A stretch of DNA of 64,000 bases. Source: an uncultured Pelagibacteraceae bacterium. Its GTDB lineage: Bacteria; Pseudomonadota; Alphaproteobacteria; Pelagibacterales; Pelagibacteraceae. The stretch lies in assembly GCA_902568235.1 (NCBI GenBank), contig CACFPS010000001.1, forward strand, positions 1 to 64,000. The letters run 5' to 3'. Both the position numbers and the translations under genes were made by a program. Positions 1 through 9,255 of the stretch are shown here, piece after piece; positions within the stretch are counted from its first letter, which is position 1; each line of letters opens with the position of its first letter. Under the pieces are notes generated by a model. The model saw only the letters and a list, made by a program, of their open reading frames with translations, was not told the origin of the DNA and made no database searches.

Positions 1-509
1 GTTTTAAATTCTTTATTATTTTTCCATGATTTATAATGATTAGACCAGGTGTTTATATAGGTAAAACTACTATGATCACCGTCTGCAGTTTTTTCAATTA
101 AAGAACTATTTTCATCAGTCATAAAATTAATGGCCTGCTCATAAGTTAATGAGTAATGATTTACAAAAGAAGTAATTAAATTTCTAGGATCTCTAACTAT
201 ATAAATTGCAGCAAGTGTTTCATTTTTTGTTGTAAACTTATTACCTTTGTGCTCAACTAAAGTATTATGAGTTTTAACAAAATTTAATTTTTCTTTATCA
301 AAAAAAGATCTTTGATTATAAATCCAATTTTTACTAGTTTCTTCCATACTTTTTGTTTTGAATTTTGAATATTTCAAATTTGGAAATTGTTCCATTTTTA
401 GTAAATCGTCGAATTGAAATTTTCCATTATTTGAATAATAATAAGCTGCTAAAAATGATCTTATATAAGTATTTCCACTTTTTGGGTATGACGAGATCCA
501 AATAATCAT
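1..509 (-). CDS. Sulfotransferase-family protein, 3' part missing (runs off window)
   Basis: An open frame reads leftward from an ATG at 507-509 to the window edge, about 169 codons without a stop. The N-terminus reads MIIWISSYPKSGNTYIRSFL, and YPKSGNT is the 5'-phosphosulfate-binding loop of the PAPS-dependent sulfotransferase family. IVRDPRN near residue 93 matches the 3'-phosphate-binding element of the same fold. The likely role is transfer of sulfate from PAPS to a sugar or other hydroxyl acceptor, but the substrate cannot be told. It lies downstream of tRNA-Gly on the same strand and may share that transcript. A second, unrelated-looking sulfotransferase lies about 300 bp beyond the tRNA. 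The C-terminus is outside the window. Confidence 0.85.
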   Translation of the reverse strand, partial: MIIWISSYPKSGNTYIRSFLAAYYYSNNGKFQFDDLLKMEQFPNLKYSKFKTKSMEETSKNWIYNQRSFFDKEKLNFVKTHNTLVEHKGNKFTTKNETLAAIYIVRDPRNLITSFVNHYSLTYEQAINFMTDENSSLIEKTADGDHSSFTYINTWSNHYKSWKNNKEFK

Positions 510-528
510 AAGTAATGTGGTTCTATTT

Positions 529-603
529 TGGAGCGGGCAATGGGACTTGAACCCACGACCTTCTCGTTGGCAACGAGACGCTCTACCACTGAGCTATGCC
601 CGC
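529..603 (-). tRNA. tRNA-Gly (anticodon GCC)
   Basis: The minus strand folds as a full cloverleaf. The 7-bp acceptor stem GCGGGCA/TGCCCGC is perfect, the anticodon stem CTCGT/ACGAG holds TGCCAAC with anticodon GCC, and the T-arm contains GTTCAAGTC. U at position 73 fits bacterial tRNA-Gly. The 3' CCA is encoded. A promoter lies immediately upstream (617-644), and the sulfotransferase start lies 20 bp downstream. It decodes GGC/GGT glycine codons. Confidence 0.97.
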
Positions 604-616
604 TTGTTTAAAAGTT

Positions 617-644
617 ATTATAGATAGAGGTTTTTTTATTGCAA
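617..644 (-). promoter_or_regulatory. Predicted sigma-70 promoter of tRNA-Gly
   Basis: On the minus strand TTGCAA (639-644) is followed after 16 bp by a perfect TATAAT (complement of 617-622). Transcription would start a few bases before the tRNA 5' end at 603. The match to the housekeeping consensus and the position are good, but AT-rich DNA gives chance matches. Confidence 0.55.
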
Positions 645-702
645 GCAATAATAAAATTGTCAAAATTGAATACTTTAAAAAAAAAGTTTATATAATAAAA
701 AT

Positions 703-825
703 ATGACTAATCTTCTTAGTAAAAAGATACAAAATTTAAATAAAAAATTATTAATTACTGTTCCTTATAGAGATAGAGAGATCCAATACAAAACTTTTTT
801 AAATCATATTAAGATAGGCTTTTAA
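703..825 (+). pseudogene. Remnant of a galactosyltransferase-like (GT7 N-terminal) protein, 40 codons
   Basis: An ATG-initiated frame of 40 residues ends in TAA just before the convergent sulfotransferase gene. Residues 17-36 read LITVPYRDREIQYKTFLNHI, which resembles the N-terminal nucleotide-sugar-binding start of beta-1,4-galactosyltransferase-like (GT7) enzymes, typically (I/V)PxRxREEHLxxFL. Real enzymes continue for 150 or more residues, so this can only be the broken 5' end of a lost gene or a chance-preserved fragment. It sits between tRNA-Gly and two sulfotransferase genes, in keeping with a decayed surface-sugar cluster. The assignment rests on one motif recalled from the family. Confidence 0.5.
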
Positions 826-829
826 AAAA

Positions 830-2185
830 TTAGAAATTCAACCATTTATATTTATTTTTATAATCTTTTAGCAAATAATAATAAGGTTGATATTTTTTTA
901 AATCATATTTGCTAATTTTTTTTCTAACTTGCACTCCACTTAAAGTCTTTACAAATGAATTTTTTCTCATTTTTAAATCTAAAAACTTTTTATCCCATTT
1001 AAGTGAACAAAAATTAAATATATTTTTAAAAACAGATTCTTGAGATTTAGTTAAATCTTCTAATTTCACATCTAGAATTTTATTTTTATATTTTTGTTTA
1101 AAAAAATTTATTATTTTTAGATAATTATCAACGTATTTTGTTAAACTGCTTATTTTATGCGACCAGGATAATTCGTGAAGGGAAGACTGATATATAGAAA
1201 TAATTGCATCATTATAATTTCTAAAAGAATGAATAAATTTAGCATTAGGTATAATTTTTAAAATTACTTCAATATTAAAGAAATTTTCTAATGATTTATC
1301 AAGGAAAAAATCGTTTTCTAAAATATTTAGGGATTTATATTTTTTTTTAATATTTTCAAACATTTTTAAATGATCAATATATAATGTTTCTTCGTTTATA
1401 TTAAAATTTTGAGAGAAAATTTTTTCTTTAATATTTTCGACAATACACATATTAAAAATATTAGACTCGCCACATGTTTTTAATTTGTTTTCTGATGAAG
1501 TTAATATAGCTTCTATTAAACTAGATCCACTTCTAGGCAAACCTATAATGAATATTGGCTTGATACTTGAAAAATTATTTTTATCAGAAAAATTATTAAA
1601 TTGGATTTTGTTATAAAATCTACTTATAATTTTATCATAGTAGAATTCTGACTGAGAATTAAGTTCGAGATTTGAATTAAAACACAAAGAGTGATAATTT
1701 TTTAAATATTTTATCTCAGTTGTGTAATTCCTTTTTTTTTTTTCAATTTTAGAAAGCATAAATTCTGATAAACTCTTTTCAAAATCAGATGAGTTTTGAT
1801 TTTTTGAAATTTGAGAGATAATAGGATAATATTCTTCCAATATTAATTTTGGATTTAAATTATACAATCCAATATAAGGTCTAATAAAATATTTATTTTG
1901 TCTAAGTAATTTTAAATAAAGTTTTTTTGCTAAATTAATTTTACCAAGTGTTTGGTAGACTAAAGCTAAATTATAAAGTGCTCTATAATAATCTGGTTTA
2001 ATTTTTATACTTTTTTTTAAATGTTTAATACTTTTATTAAAACTATTTAATTCGAAGTAACATAGTCCTAGATAAAAATTTATTTCACAATTTTCGCTAT
2101 TTTTGTCCTCAAGTTTTAAAAATACATTAATTGCATCGTTGAAATTTTTTGCTCTAAATAAATTAATACCATTTTCAAGTTTCAT
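830..2185 (-). CDS. TPR-repeat sulfotransferase
   Basis: A 451-residue protein. The first ~120 residues carry tandem tetratricopeptide repeats (for example FYLGLCYFELNSFNKSIKHL and ALYNLALVYQTLGKINLAKK). A Sulfotransfer_3 domain begins near residue 212 with FIIGLPRSGSSLIEAIL, the 5'-phosphosulfate loop, and FIHSFRNYNDAIISIYQS is the 3'-phosphate element. TPR-sulfotransferases of this layout are common in marine alphaproteobacteria and are thought to sulfate peptides or glycans; the acceptor is unknown. The gene contains a 12-base A run in its coding strand (1732-1743), encoding Glu-Lys-Lys-Lys-Arg. It is transcribed toward tRNA-Gly. Confidence 0.9.
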   Translation of the reverse strand: MKLENGINLFRAKNFNDAINVFLKLEDKNSENCEINFYLGLCYFELNSFNKSIKHLKKSIKIKPDYYRALYNLALVYQTLGKINLAKKLYLKLLRQNKYFIRPYIGLYNLNPKLILEEYYPIISQISKNQNSSDFEKSLSEFMLSKIEKKKRNYTTEIKYLKNYHSLCFNSNLELNSQSEFYYDKIISRFYNKIQFNNFSDKNNFSSIKPIFIIGLPRSGSSLIEAILTSSENKLKTCGESNIFNMCIVENIKEKIFSQNFNINEETLYIDHLKMFENIKKKYKSLNILENDFFLDKSLENFFNIEVILKIIPNAKFIHSFRNYNDAIISIYQSSLHELSWSHKISSLTKYVDNYLKIINFFKQKYKNKILDVKLEDLTKSQESVFKNIFNFCSLKWDKKFLDLKMRKNSFVKTLSGVQVRKKISKYDLKKYQPYYYLLKDYKNKYKWLNF

Positions 2186-2234
2186 AGTGATATTTAATAT
2201 TGTTAAATTTCAAATAGTTATTATCTTATAATTT

Positions 2235-2876
2235 ATGAAAAAAGAACAATTACCAAAAACAATACCAGTATTTCCTTTATCGAATTTTATAATTTTTCCA
2301 AAAACTACAGTCCCTCTAAATATTTTTGAACCTAGATACGTTCAAATGATAGATGATTGCATGAAAAGCAATAGAATAATTGGTATGATACAACCAAAAA
2401 AAACTGGAGAAATAAAAAAACCAAATCTTTATGAAATAGGCTGTATAGGAAAAATAACGAGTTTCAATGAAACGAGGGACGGAAGGTATTTAGTCATATT
2501 AAATGGTTTGTGTAGATTTAAAGTATTGAAGGAACTTAGTACTGAAAAATTATACCGTAAATGTGAGGTAACTTACGATAACTTTGAATTTGATCTATCT
2601 TCAAAAAAAGATGATTCAAAAGTAACAGAGCTTAAGTCAATTTTTATAAAATTAAAAAAACTATTTAAAAAACAAGGCTACATAATTAATTGGAAGGATA
2701 TAGAAAATCAAAATCCAATCCAAACATTAAATACTCTATCAATGGCTTCGCCGTTTACTTTGGAAGAAAAACAAATTTTATTAGAAACAAAAAATTTTAG
2801 CTTAAGAAAAGAGAAATTAGAAAATATTTTAGAAACATACTCTTTGGATAATTTTAATAATACAACTCTTCAATAA
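2235..2876 (+). CDS. Lon N-terminal (LON substrate-binding) domain protein
   Basis: A 213-residue protein that opens with a LAN/LON domain: IPVFPLSNFIIFPKTTVPLN, then FEPRYVQMIDDCMKSNRIIGM and IGCIGKITSFNETRDGRYLVIL. It carries no AAA+ or protease domain. Such stand-alone LON proteins (COG2802) are widespread in alphaproteobacteria and their role is not established; substrate recognition for proteolysis is assumed. It is divergent from the sulfotransferase gene over 49 bp, and its last 7 bases overlap the convergent UbiH-like gene. Confidence 0.9.
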   Translation: MKKEQLPKTIPVFPLSNFIIFPKTTVPLNIFEPRYVQMIDDCMKSNRIIGMIQPKKTGEIKKPNLYEIGCIGKITSFNETRDGRYLVILNGLCRFKVLKELSTEKLYRKCEVTYDNFEFDLSSKKDDSKVTELKSIFIKLKKLFKKQGYIINWKDIENQNPIQTLNTLSMASPFTLEEKQILLETKNFSLRKEKLENILETYSLDNFNNTTLQ

Positions 2877-3934
2877 ATCTTTGAAAGACCTTTGTCTGCA
2901 AAAAGAATAGATTTTTTCTTTAAAATATTTGAATAATTTAAAAATTTAAAAATAGGTTTAGATAAATAATTGTTTACTTTATTATCAAGCATAAAAAATT
3001 CATAAATAAAATCTATTCCAGAAGAAAATATATAATTTGTATGTTTTAATTTTTTTTCAAATTCTGACGATACAGAAGCATCAACATCTAAGCCAAGATC
3101 AATTTTTGAATCAATAATCGCTGATAAAGTTATTATATCCCTAATAGTCATATTAAAACCTTGGCCTGCCAAAGGGTGAACTTTATGCAAAACATCTCCG
3201 AATGCTAATATATTTTTATAAAAATAGTTTCTTAAAATAGAAAATTTAATTTTATATTTCTCGATATCGTAAATTTTAGTAATTTGATATTTCATATTAT
3301 ATTTATTTAAAATTTTTTTAATTTCTTGAGAATTTAAATTTTTTTTACCGTTATAAGAATAAACAATTGACGTTTTATTATTTGAGATTGGCAAATAAGC
3401 CAAGGGACCTGATTTTGTAAATATTTGATAAGCAGATAAATTTTTAATTTTTTTATGCTCAATTATTCCAGTGTAAGCAAAGCTTTTATAATTTTTATTT
3501 ATTTTTTTAAAAAAATACTTTTTAGATAAATGACTATTTGCGTCAGTGTTAATTATTAAGCTACTATCATTTGATATTTTTTGTCTTACTTTAATAAATG
3601 TATTTTTAGAAATTTCATTTTTAAATATATTATATAGATCAGTATATTTAACCAAATTAAAAAGTTCTATTTTTTCATTTTCAAATTCAACTAAACTACC
3701 ATCATCAAATTTTTCATTATAAATTTTAATTTTAGAAGCTTTCCAAGACTTTATTTTTTTATTAAGAATTTTATTTAAAAATTCAAAATTATTTTTTGAA
3801 ATAGCTAAAGTTCTAGATGAAATATATGGTTTTATTTCATTTTTTGATATTATTTCTATAGATATTTTTTTATTTGCTAAAACATAAGCCAAAACAAGAC
3901 TTGTTAAAGTTTTTCCAATTAATGCAATTTTCAT
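2870..3934 (-). CDS. UbiH/COQ6-family FAD-dependent hydroxylase
   Basis: About 354 residues from the ATG at 3934; an in-frame ATG at 3955 adds seven residues, but MKIALIGKTLTSLVLAYVLA is the natural start of the FAD-binding Rossmann fold. The GD motif reads LAFGDVLHKVHPLAGQGFNM near two thirds, diagnostic of the UbiH/UbiF/VisC/COQ6 aromatic hydroxylases that modify the ubiquinone ring. The glycine pattern of the first motif is GKTLTS rather than GxGxxG, so it is diverged. Which ring position it hydroxylates cannot be told; SAR11 may use one such enzyme for more than one position. It is divergent from ftsK. Confidence 0.85.
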   Translation of the reverse strand: MKIALIGKTLTSLVLAYVLANKKISIEIISKNEIKPYISSRTLAISKNNFEFLNKILNKKIKSWKASKIKIYNEKFDDGSLVEFENEKIELFNLVKYTDLYNIFKNEISKNTFIKVRQKISNDSSLIINTDANSHLSKKYFFKKINKNYKSFAYTGIIEHKKIKNLSAYQIFTKSGPLAYLPISNNKTSIVYSYNGKKNLNSQEIKKILNKYNMKYQITKIYDIEKYKIKFSILRNYFYKNILAFGDVLHKVHPLAGQGFNMTIRDIITLSAIIDSKIDLGLDVDASVSSEFEKKLKHTNYIFSSGIDFIYEFFMLDNKVNNYLSKPIFKFLNYSNILKKKSILFADKGLSKIY

Positions 3935-3996
3935 ATTATTTAATTTTAACAGCAAAAATTAAATGATACAAAGTGACAAATCGTGGTTCAAATTTT

Positions 3997-6078
3997 ATGA
4001 ACATTAAAACTTTATTAGATAAATTTACTAATTTTGCATTTAATCGTTTTGCGGAGTTAGCTGGTCTATTTTTAATAATGATTTCTGCATTATTGCTTGT
4101 ATCTTTAATAACTTACTCGCCAGAAGATCCTAATTTTATATTTGCAGAATCTGTGGAAATTAAAAACTTGCTAGGTGCAAGAGGAAGTTATACTTCTGAT
4201 TTATTTTATCAATCAGTTGGATTGATAGCTTTGTTAATTCCAATTACGATTTTTTTTACTGGAATATATATTTTAATAGAAAAATCATTTCTTATAATTA
4301 TAGAAAATTTTTTTTTTATAATTCTATACACATTATTAGGAAGTTTATTTTTTACAGTTTTTCATAAAGAAAGCTTTTGGTTAACAATAAATGGCAATAA
4401 TGGTTTTATTGGTAATTTATTTGAAGAGAGTCTTATAATAAATTTAATTAATCTTAATCAATCAATTAGTTATTACTTAATAATTTTTGTAATTTTTATT
4501 TTATTTTTAAAGAGTATTAATTTCAAATTAAAATTTTTAATTCAAATTTTTAAAAGGATTCTAAGTTTATTTTATTCAGCCAGCAAAGGTTCGGTTAATA
4601 CTGAAGAAAAAATCTATTCTGCTGAGGAAAAGATTAAAGATACAAGAATACAAGAAAATTTTTCATTTGATGTCAAATCTGCACACTCTAACAATAAAAT
4701 TTATAAATTTAAGTTACCTTCATTAGATTTTCTTATAAAACCTACAAAAAAAGAAAGAATTAATAACGAAGATGTAATCGACGAAAAAAGTTTAGAAAAA
4801 ATTCTTTTAGATTTTGGTGTTGAAGGTAAAATTAAAAAAATAAGCCACGGACCTGTTGTTACTCTAAATGAATTTGAACCTGCTCCTGGAGTCAAAGTTT
4901 CAAAGATAATTAATTTGTCAGAAGACATAGCAAGAAACACAAGTTCTGAATCTGCAAGAATCGCAACTATACCTGGTAGTAATACCATTGGTATTGAACT
5001 TCCAAAACTCTCAAGAGAAAATGTTTATCTTAGTGAAATAATTTCTAGTTCTAGTTTTTCAAATAGAGAAATCAAGCTACCAATTGCTTTAGGAAAAAAT
5101 ATATCTGGACAACCCATTACTGGTGATTTAGGTTCAATGCCACATCTATTAATTGCTGGAACAACTGGCTCAGGAAAATCAGTATGCATAAATACGATTA
5201 TTTTATCTCTTCTTTACAAACATTCTCCAGATAAATGTAAATTTATTTTAATTGATCCAAAAATGTTAGAACTATCAACATACGAAGGAATACCACACTT
5301 ATTATGCCCAGTTATTACTGAGGCAAAAAAAGCCGCATCTGTTTTAGGCTGGGTCGTAAAAGAAATGGAGAGCAGATATAAACTTATGACTAAAGAAGGT
5401 GTGAGAAATATCGACGGATATAATCAAAAACATAAACTTTCTATGCCTTATATAGTAGTAATAGTAGACGAAATGTCGGACTTAATGTTGGTTGCAGGTA
5501 AGGAGATTGAGAATTATATACAAAAATTATCTCAAATGGCAAGGGCGGCTGGTATTCATATAATAATGGCTACGCAAAGACCAAGTGTAGATGTAATAAC
5601 GGGAACAATAAAGGCAAACTTTCCAACTAGAATATCATTTCAAGTGACATCCAAAATAGACAGTAGAACAATTTTAGGTGAACAAGGAGCTGAACAACTT
5701 CTTGGGAAAGGAGATATGCTTTTTATGTCATCAGCAAATAAAATAGTTAGAATACATGCACCTTTCGTTTCAGAAACCGAAATAGATAAAATAAATAATT
5801 TTTTAAGAAATCAGAAAGAACCAGAATATATTGATGAAATATTAAATTATACAGATGAAAAGTATTATAAATCTGAAAATAACGACAATGAAAATTTAGA
5901 TGAATTATATCATTCTGCATTAGAAATAATAAAAACAGAAAAAAAAGCGTCTACATCTTTTTTACAAAGAAAATTACAAATTGGATATAATAGAGCTGCA
6001 AGAATAATTGATCAAATGGAAGCCAATGGAGAAGTGAGCGCAGCCAATCATGTTGGCAAAAGAGAAGTGCTTAAGTGA
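3997..6078 (+). CDS. ftsK: DNA translocase FtsK
   Basis: Start placed at ATG 3997 (MNIKTLLDKFTNFAF); a GTG at 3973 would add eight residues. Four hydrophobic segments fill the first ~180 residues and anchor the protein at the septum. A short linker follows, then the motor with Walker A GTTGSGKS near residue 388 and Walker B VIVDEMSDLM near 485-494. The last ~65 residues form the winged-helix gamma domain that reads polar KOPS sites (TSFLQRKLQIGYNRAARIID). At about 694 residues it is short for the family, mainly through the linker. It pumps chromosome ends apart at division and activates XerCD recombination. lolA follows with a 4-bp overlap. Confidence 0.97.
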   Translation: MNIKTLLDKFTNFAFNRFAELAGLFLIMISALLLVSLITYSPEDPNFIFAESVEIKNLLGARGSYTSDLFYQSVGLIALLIPITIFFTGIYILIEKSFLIIIENFFFIILYTLLGSLFFTVFHKESFWLTINGNNGFIGNLFEESLIINLINLNQSISYYLIIFVIFILFLKSINFKLKFLIQIFKRILSLFYSASKGSVNTEEKIYSAEEKIKDTRIQENFSFDVKSAHSNNKIYKFKLPSLDFLIKPTKKERINNEDVIDEKSLEKILLDFGVEGKIKKISHGPVVTLNEFEPAPGVKVSKIINLSEDIARNTSSESARIATIPGSNTIGIELPKLSRENVYLSEIISSSSFSNREIKLPIALGKNISGQPITGDLGSMPHLLIAGTTGSGKSVCINTIILSLLYKHSPDKCKFILIDPKMLELSTYEGIPHLLCPVITEAKKAASVLGWVVKEMESRYKLMTKEGVRNIDGYNQKHKLSMPYIVVIVDEMSDLMLVAGKEIENYIQKLSQMARAAGIHIIMATQRPSVDVITGTIKANFPTRISFQVTSKIDSRTILGEQGAEQLLGKGDMLFMSSANKIVRIHAPFVSETEIDKINNFLRNQKEPEYIDEILNYTDEKYYKSENNDNENLDELYHSALEIIKTEKKASTSFLQRKLQIGYNRAARIIDQMEANGEVSAANHVGKREVLK

Positions 6079-6635
6079 TAAAAAATATTATTTTTTTTTT
6101 TATTTTGTTTAATGTTATTACTGCAAACGCTTCAACAAACAAAGAGATAGCGAATAATTTCAAAAAAATAAATACATTAAAATTTAAATTTACTCAAAAA
6201 ATAGATAATAATAAAATTGAAAAAGGAGAATGTATAATTTTATATCCCAAAAAAATTTTTTGTTCCTATGATGATATTTATAATAAAATTTTAGTTTCAA
6301 ATGGTAAATCTTTAGTAATTAAATCAGATAAAATTAATAATTATTTAAGATACTCATTAAAAAAGACACCTCTTAATTTAATATTGGATAAAAAATTTAT
6401 TATCTCAAAAATATATGAACTTAAGGAAGACCTAGATTATCCCTTTTATTATGTATTTAATATTAATGTTGAAAGCATTTCTACTAAAATTTTTTTTGAT
6501 AAAAAAAATTTAGATTTAATTGGATGGGAAACTAAAGATGTTTACCAAAATAAAGTACAAACTTTTATTTCAGATATAAAAAAAAATATACCTGTTGATA
6601 ACAAAATTTTCATAATTCGAAATTATATTAATTAA
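6075..6635 (+). CDS. lolA: Outer-membrane lipoprotein carrier protein LolA-like
   Basis: 186 residues, starting at a GTG that overlaps the ftsK stop (GTGA), so the two are translationally coupled. A Sec signal peptide (MIKNIIFFFILFNVITANAS) is followed by NNFKKINTLKFKFTQKI and KGECIILYPKKIFCSYD, the LolA beta-sheet opening. LolA ferries mature lipoproteins through the periplasm from LolCDE to the outer membrane. The ftsK-lolA order is a known arrangement in proteobacteria. The C-terminal end overlaps a convergent acetyltransferase gene by 8 bases. Sequence is diverged, so the name rests on fold pattern plus context. Confidence 0.85.
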   Translation: MIKNIIFFFILFNVITANASTNKEIANNFKKINTLKFKFTQKIDNNKIEKGECIILYPKKIFCSYDDIYNKILVSNGKSLVIKSDKINNYLRYSLKKTPLNLILDKKFIISKIYELKEDLDYPFYYVFNINVESISTKIFFDKKNLDLIGWETKDVYQNKVQTFISDIKKNIPVDNKIFIIRNYIN

Positions 6636-7140
6636 TATCAATATTTATTATTTCAGACTTAAAAATTTTCATTCCTCTTGATTGATAATTTTTTAAAGCA
6701 TTTTTATGATCTAAAGAACATGTGTGAACCCAAATTTTATCTACACCATTAATAAAAGATTTAGATATAGCTTCTGAGAGTAAGTAGCCTCCATATTTTT
6801 TACCAAAATATTCATTTAGAATTCCAAAGTACGCTATTTCACAATTTTTTTTCTTAAAATCAATGATTGTTTCAAAATAACCAACTAGATTTACATTTTC
6901 TTTTAGAATGTAAGTTTTTACTTTTGGATCTTCGACATAATTAATCCATTTACTATCATCCCAAACTAATCGATCGATCCATCTATATTCTTTCCCAATT
7001 TGTTTATAAAAAAACTTATTTAATTGAAAGTCAGGAGGTTCAATTAACGATAAATTACAGTTGTCGTTTGGTTTTTTTGAGGATTTTAAATCTTTAATAG
7101 AATTTATTTCTAAATAATTTCTATCTACTTTAACAATCAC
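6628..7140 (-). CDS. GNAT-family N-acetyltransferase
   Basis: 170 residues. The acetyl-CoA-binding part is recognisable as IAYFGILNEYFGKKYGGYLLSE followed by KIWVHTCSLDHKNALKNYQSRGMKIFK, the usual GNAT motif A and B with the terminal asparagine/tyrosine pattern. The N-terminal 50 residues show no known motif. The substrate is unknown. It is the last gene of the minus-strand histidine/HIT cluster and overlaps the HIT gene by 4 bases, which suggests co-transcription. Confidence 0.85.
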   Translation of the reverse strand: MIVKVDRNYLEINSIKDLKSSKKPNDNCNLSLIEPPDFQLNKFFYKQIGKEYRWIDRLVWDDSKWINYVEDPKVKTYILKENVNLVGYFETIIDFKKKNCEIAYFGILNEYFGKKYGGYLLSEAISKSFINGVDKIWVHTCSLDHKNALKNYQSRGMKIFKSEIINIDIN

Positions 7141-7502
7141 AAAACCATTTTACCAATTTTTTCACCACCAAATAGATGGAAATGTAAGTGAGGCACTTCT
7201 TGACCACCATCTTCACTTATATTTGCTAACACTCTATATCCTTTTCCAGTATCAACTGAAATTCCAAGTTTTTTGGCAACAATATTAATTCCTTTTAATA
7301 ATCCAACCATCTCTTCAGATGATGCATTTTGGCTAAAATCATCAAGGTCAATATATTTACCTTTTGGAATTACTAGCGCATGAATTTTTTTTTGAGGACT
7401 AATATCATGAAATGATAATACAAAATCATCCTCATAAATTTTTTTACAAGGAATTTCTCCTCTTAAGATTTTTGCAAAGATATTATTATCGTCATAACTC
7501 AT
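7137..7502 (-). CDS. HIT-family (HinT-like) nucleotide hydrolase
   Basis: 121 residues, the usual length of HinT. It begins NNIFAKILRGEIPCKKIYED, continues HALVIPKGKYIDLDDFS, and ends with the histidine triad HLHFHLFGG. Members hydrolyse purine phosphoramidates and adenylated lysine; the physiological substrate is uncertain. It overlaps hisE by 4 bases. HIT genes often follow hisE in alphaproteobacteria, which fits this position. Confidence 0.95.
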   Translation of the reverse strand: MSYDDNNIFAKILRGEIPCKKIYEDDFVLSFHDISPQKKIHALVIPKGKYIDLDDFSQNASSEEMVGLLKGINIVAKKLGISVDTGKGYRVLANISEDGGQEVPHLHFHLFGGEKIGKMVL

Positions 7503-7771
7503 TTTTTTCTCTTGTTTAATTCTTTCATTATATCTTCAATTTTTATTTCATTAGCTTCAAGATACATTATTAAATGATAAAAAACATCTGCAGCTTCATG
7601 AATTTTATTTGAATCATTTTCTACTGAATCGATTAGTTCATTTATTTCCTCTAAAACTTTTTTTTTACTTAGCAATTTATCGCTAAGTAATTTATTTGTA
7701 TATGATCCTTCTACAGGAGTTTTTTTTCTTTCCCTTGCAAGTTTAAACAAACTTTCTAGAGTATTTAACAT
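7499..7771 (-). CDS. hisE: Phosphoribosyl-ATP pyrophosphatase
   Basis: 90 residues. KLLSKKKVLEEINELIDSVE and IHEAADVFYHLIMYLEANEI give the MazG-like helices with paired acidic residues that bind magnesium. The enzyme converts PR-ATP to PR-AMP, the second step of histidine synthesis. It is a single-function protein here; the cyclohydrolase HisI is not in the window. It sits one base downstream of hisF and overlaps the HIT gene. Confidence 0.95.
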   Translation of the reverse strand: MLNTLESLFKLARERKKTPVEGSYTNKLLSDKLLSKKKVLEEINELIDSVENDSNKIHEAADVFYHLIMYLEANEIKIEDIMKELNKRKK

Positions 7772-7772
7772 A

Positions 7773-8528
7773 TTAAATTCTAACAGGTATTCCTTTTGAG
7801 TCCAAATATTCCTTAGCCTCTTTTATAGAATATTTGCCATAATGAAATATAGATGCCGCTAAAACAGCGCTAGCATTTCCTAATTTAATACCATCAACTA
7901 AATGATCTAAATTTCCTACACCACCCGATGCTATAACTGGTATGTTGACTTTTGAAGTTATCTTGGAAATTAAATCAATATCATAGCCAATTTGAGTTCC
8001 ATCTCTATCCATAGAAGTAACTAATAGTTCTCCAGCTCCACTATCTTCCATTTTCTTTGCAAATTCTATTACATCTATTTCAGTTTTATTTCTCCCACCA
8101 TGAGTGAAAACTTTCCATTTATCTCCATCTTTCTTTGCATCAATTGCAACAACAATACATTGAGATCCATACTTTTTGCAACTCTCAGCTATAACTTCTG
8201 CATTTAGAACAGCGGCTGTATTAATAGAAACTTTATCAGCTCCATAGTTTAATAATTTACTAATATCTTCAACGCTTCTGACGCCACCACCAACGGTTAA
8301 AGGTACAAAACATTTTTTTGATGTATCTTGGACTACATTATAAATAGTATCTCTGTTTTCATTAGAAGCAGTAATATCTAAAAAACAAATTTCATCAGCA
8401 CCACCATCGCTATAAATTTTAGCCTGCTCGACAGGATCTCCTGCATCTTTAAGATCAACAAAATTAATACCTTTTACAACTCTTCCATTTTTTACATCTA
8501 AGCATGGTATAATTCTATTTTTAAGCAT
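7773..8528 (-). CDS. hisF: Imidazole glycerol phosphate synthase cyclase subunit
   Basis: 251 residues, normal family length. It starts [20 protein letters not shown] and shows the (beta/alpha)8 barrel signatures LTVGGGVRS and [13 protein letters not shown]; catalytic aspartates fall in CLDVKNG and [13 protein letters not shown]. With HisH it turns PRFAR plus ammonia into imidazole glycerol phosphate and AICAR. It overlaps hisA by 8 bases. Confidence 0.98.
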   Translation of the reverse strand: MLKNRIIPCLDVKNGRVVKGINFVDLKDAGDPVEQAKIYSDGGADEICFLDITASNENRDTIYNVVQDTSKKCFVPLTVGGGVRSVEDISKLLNYGADKVSINTAAVLNAEVIAESCKKYGSQCIVVAIDAKKDGDKWKVFTHGGRNKTEIDVIEFAKKMEDSGAGELLVTSMDRDGTQIGYDIDLISKITSKVNIPVIASGGVGNLDHLVDGIKLGNASAVLAASIFHYGKYSIKEAKEYLDSKGIPVRI

Positions 8529-9246
8529 CTATTTCTTTTGCAAGTTCATCTAATTTAATATCACCATCGTATATAGCTTTACCAACTATAATTCCTTCAA
8601 TATTCTTATTATTTAATTCTTTTGCCTTTTTAATATCATCTATTGAAGAAACGCCTCCAGAAATAATAACAGAACAATTTGATAAATTTGCAACTTTTTC
8701 AGTTTCTTCAAAATTTGGACTCATCTTCAACCCATCTCTATTTATATCTGTATAGATTAATCTACTAGCGCCATAATCGTTAACTTGTGTTAAAAAATCT
8801 AATGTCATTATTTTAGAATTTTCTTTCCAGCCAGAGACAGATAAATAATCATCTTTTGCATCTAAACCTAAGGCAATATTTCCAGGAAATTTCTTGCAAG
8901 CTTCTTTTAAAAAATTTTTATCTCTTATCGCAGCAGTTCCTAAAATAACTTTCTCAACTCCAGCATCCAAATACTTTTGAATATTTTCAAAATTTCTAAT
9001 ACCTCCACCTATTTCAATTTTAAGATCATATTTACTTACGATTTCCTCAATAATATCAATGTTTACTGTCTGTCCTGTTAAGGCACCATCTAAATCTACT
9101 ATATGTAAGTTTTTAAAGCCATGATCTTTATACTTTCCAGCTTGTTCAAGTGGTGATATTTTGTATTCAGTTTTATTATCAAAGTCTCCTTTAACTAATC
9201 TAACGCACTTTTTGTCTTTAATATCTATAGCAGGAAATATTTTCAT
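8521..9246 (-). CDS. hisA: Phosphoribosylformimino-AICAR-phosphate isomerase
   Basis: 241 residues. [20 protein letters not shown] carries the first catalytic aspartate; IEIGGGIRN and [14 protein letters not shown] bind the two phosphates of the substrate, and IYTDINRDG carries the second aspartate. It isomerises ProFAR to PRFAR. It overlaps hisF and lies 9 bp downstream of msrB. Confidence 0.98.
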   Translation of the reverse strand: MKIFPAIDIKDKKCVRLVKGDFDNKTEYKISPLEQAGKYKDHGFKNLHIVDLDGALTGQTVNIDIIEEIVSKYDLKIEIGGGIRNFENIQKYLDAGVEKVILGTAAIRDKNFLKEACKKFPGNIALGLDAKDDYLSVSGWKENSKIMTLDFLTQVNDYGASRLIYTDINRDGLKMSPNFEETEKVANLSNCSVIISGGVSSIDDIKKAKELNNKNIEGIIVGKAIYDGDIKLDELAKEIDA

Positions 9247-9255
9247 ATATACTTT

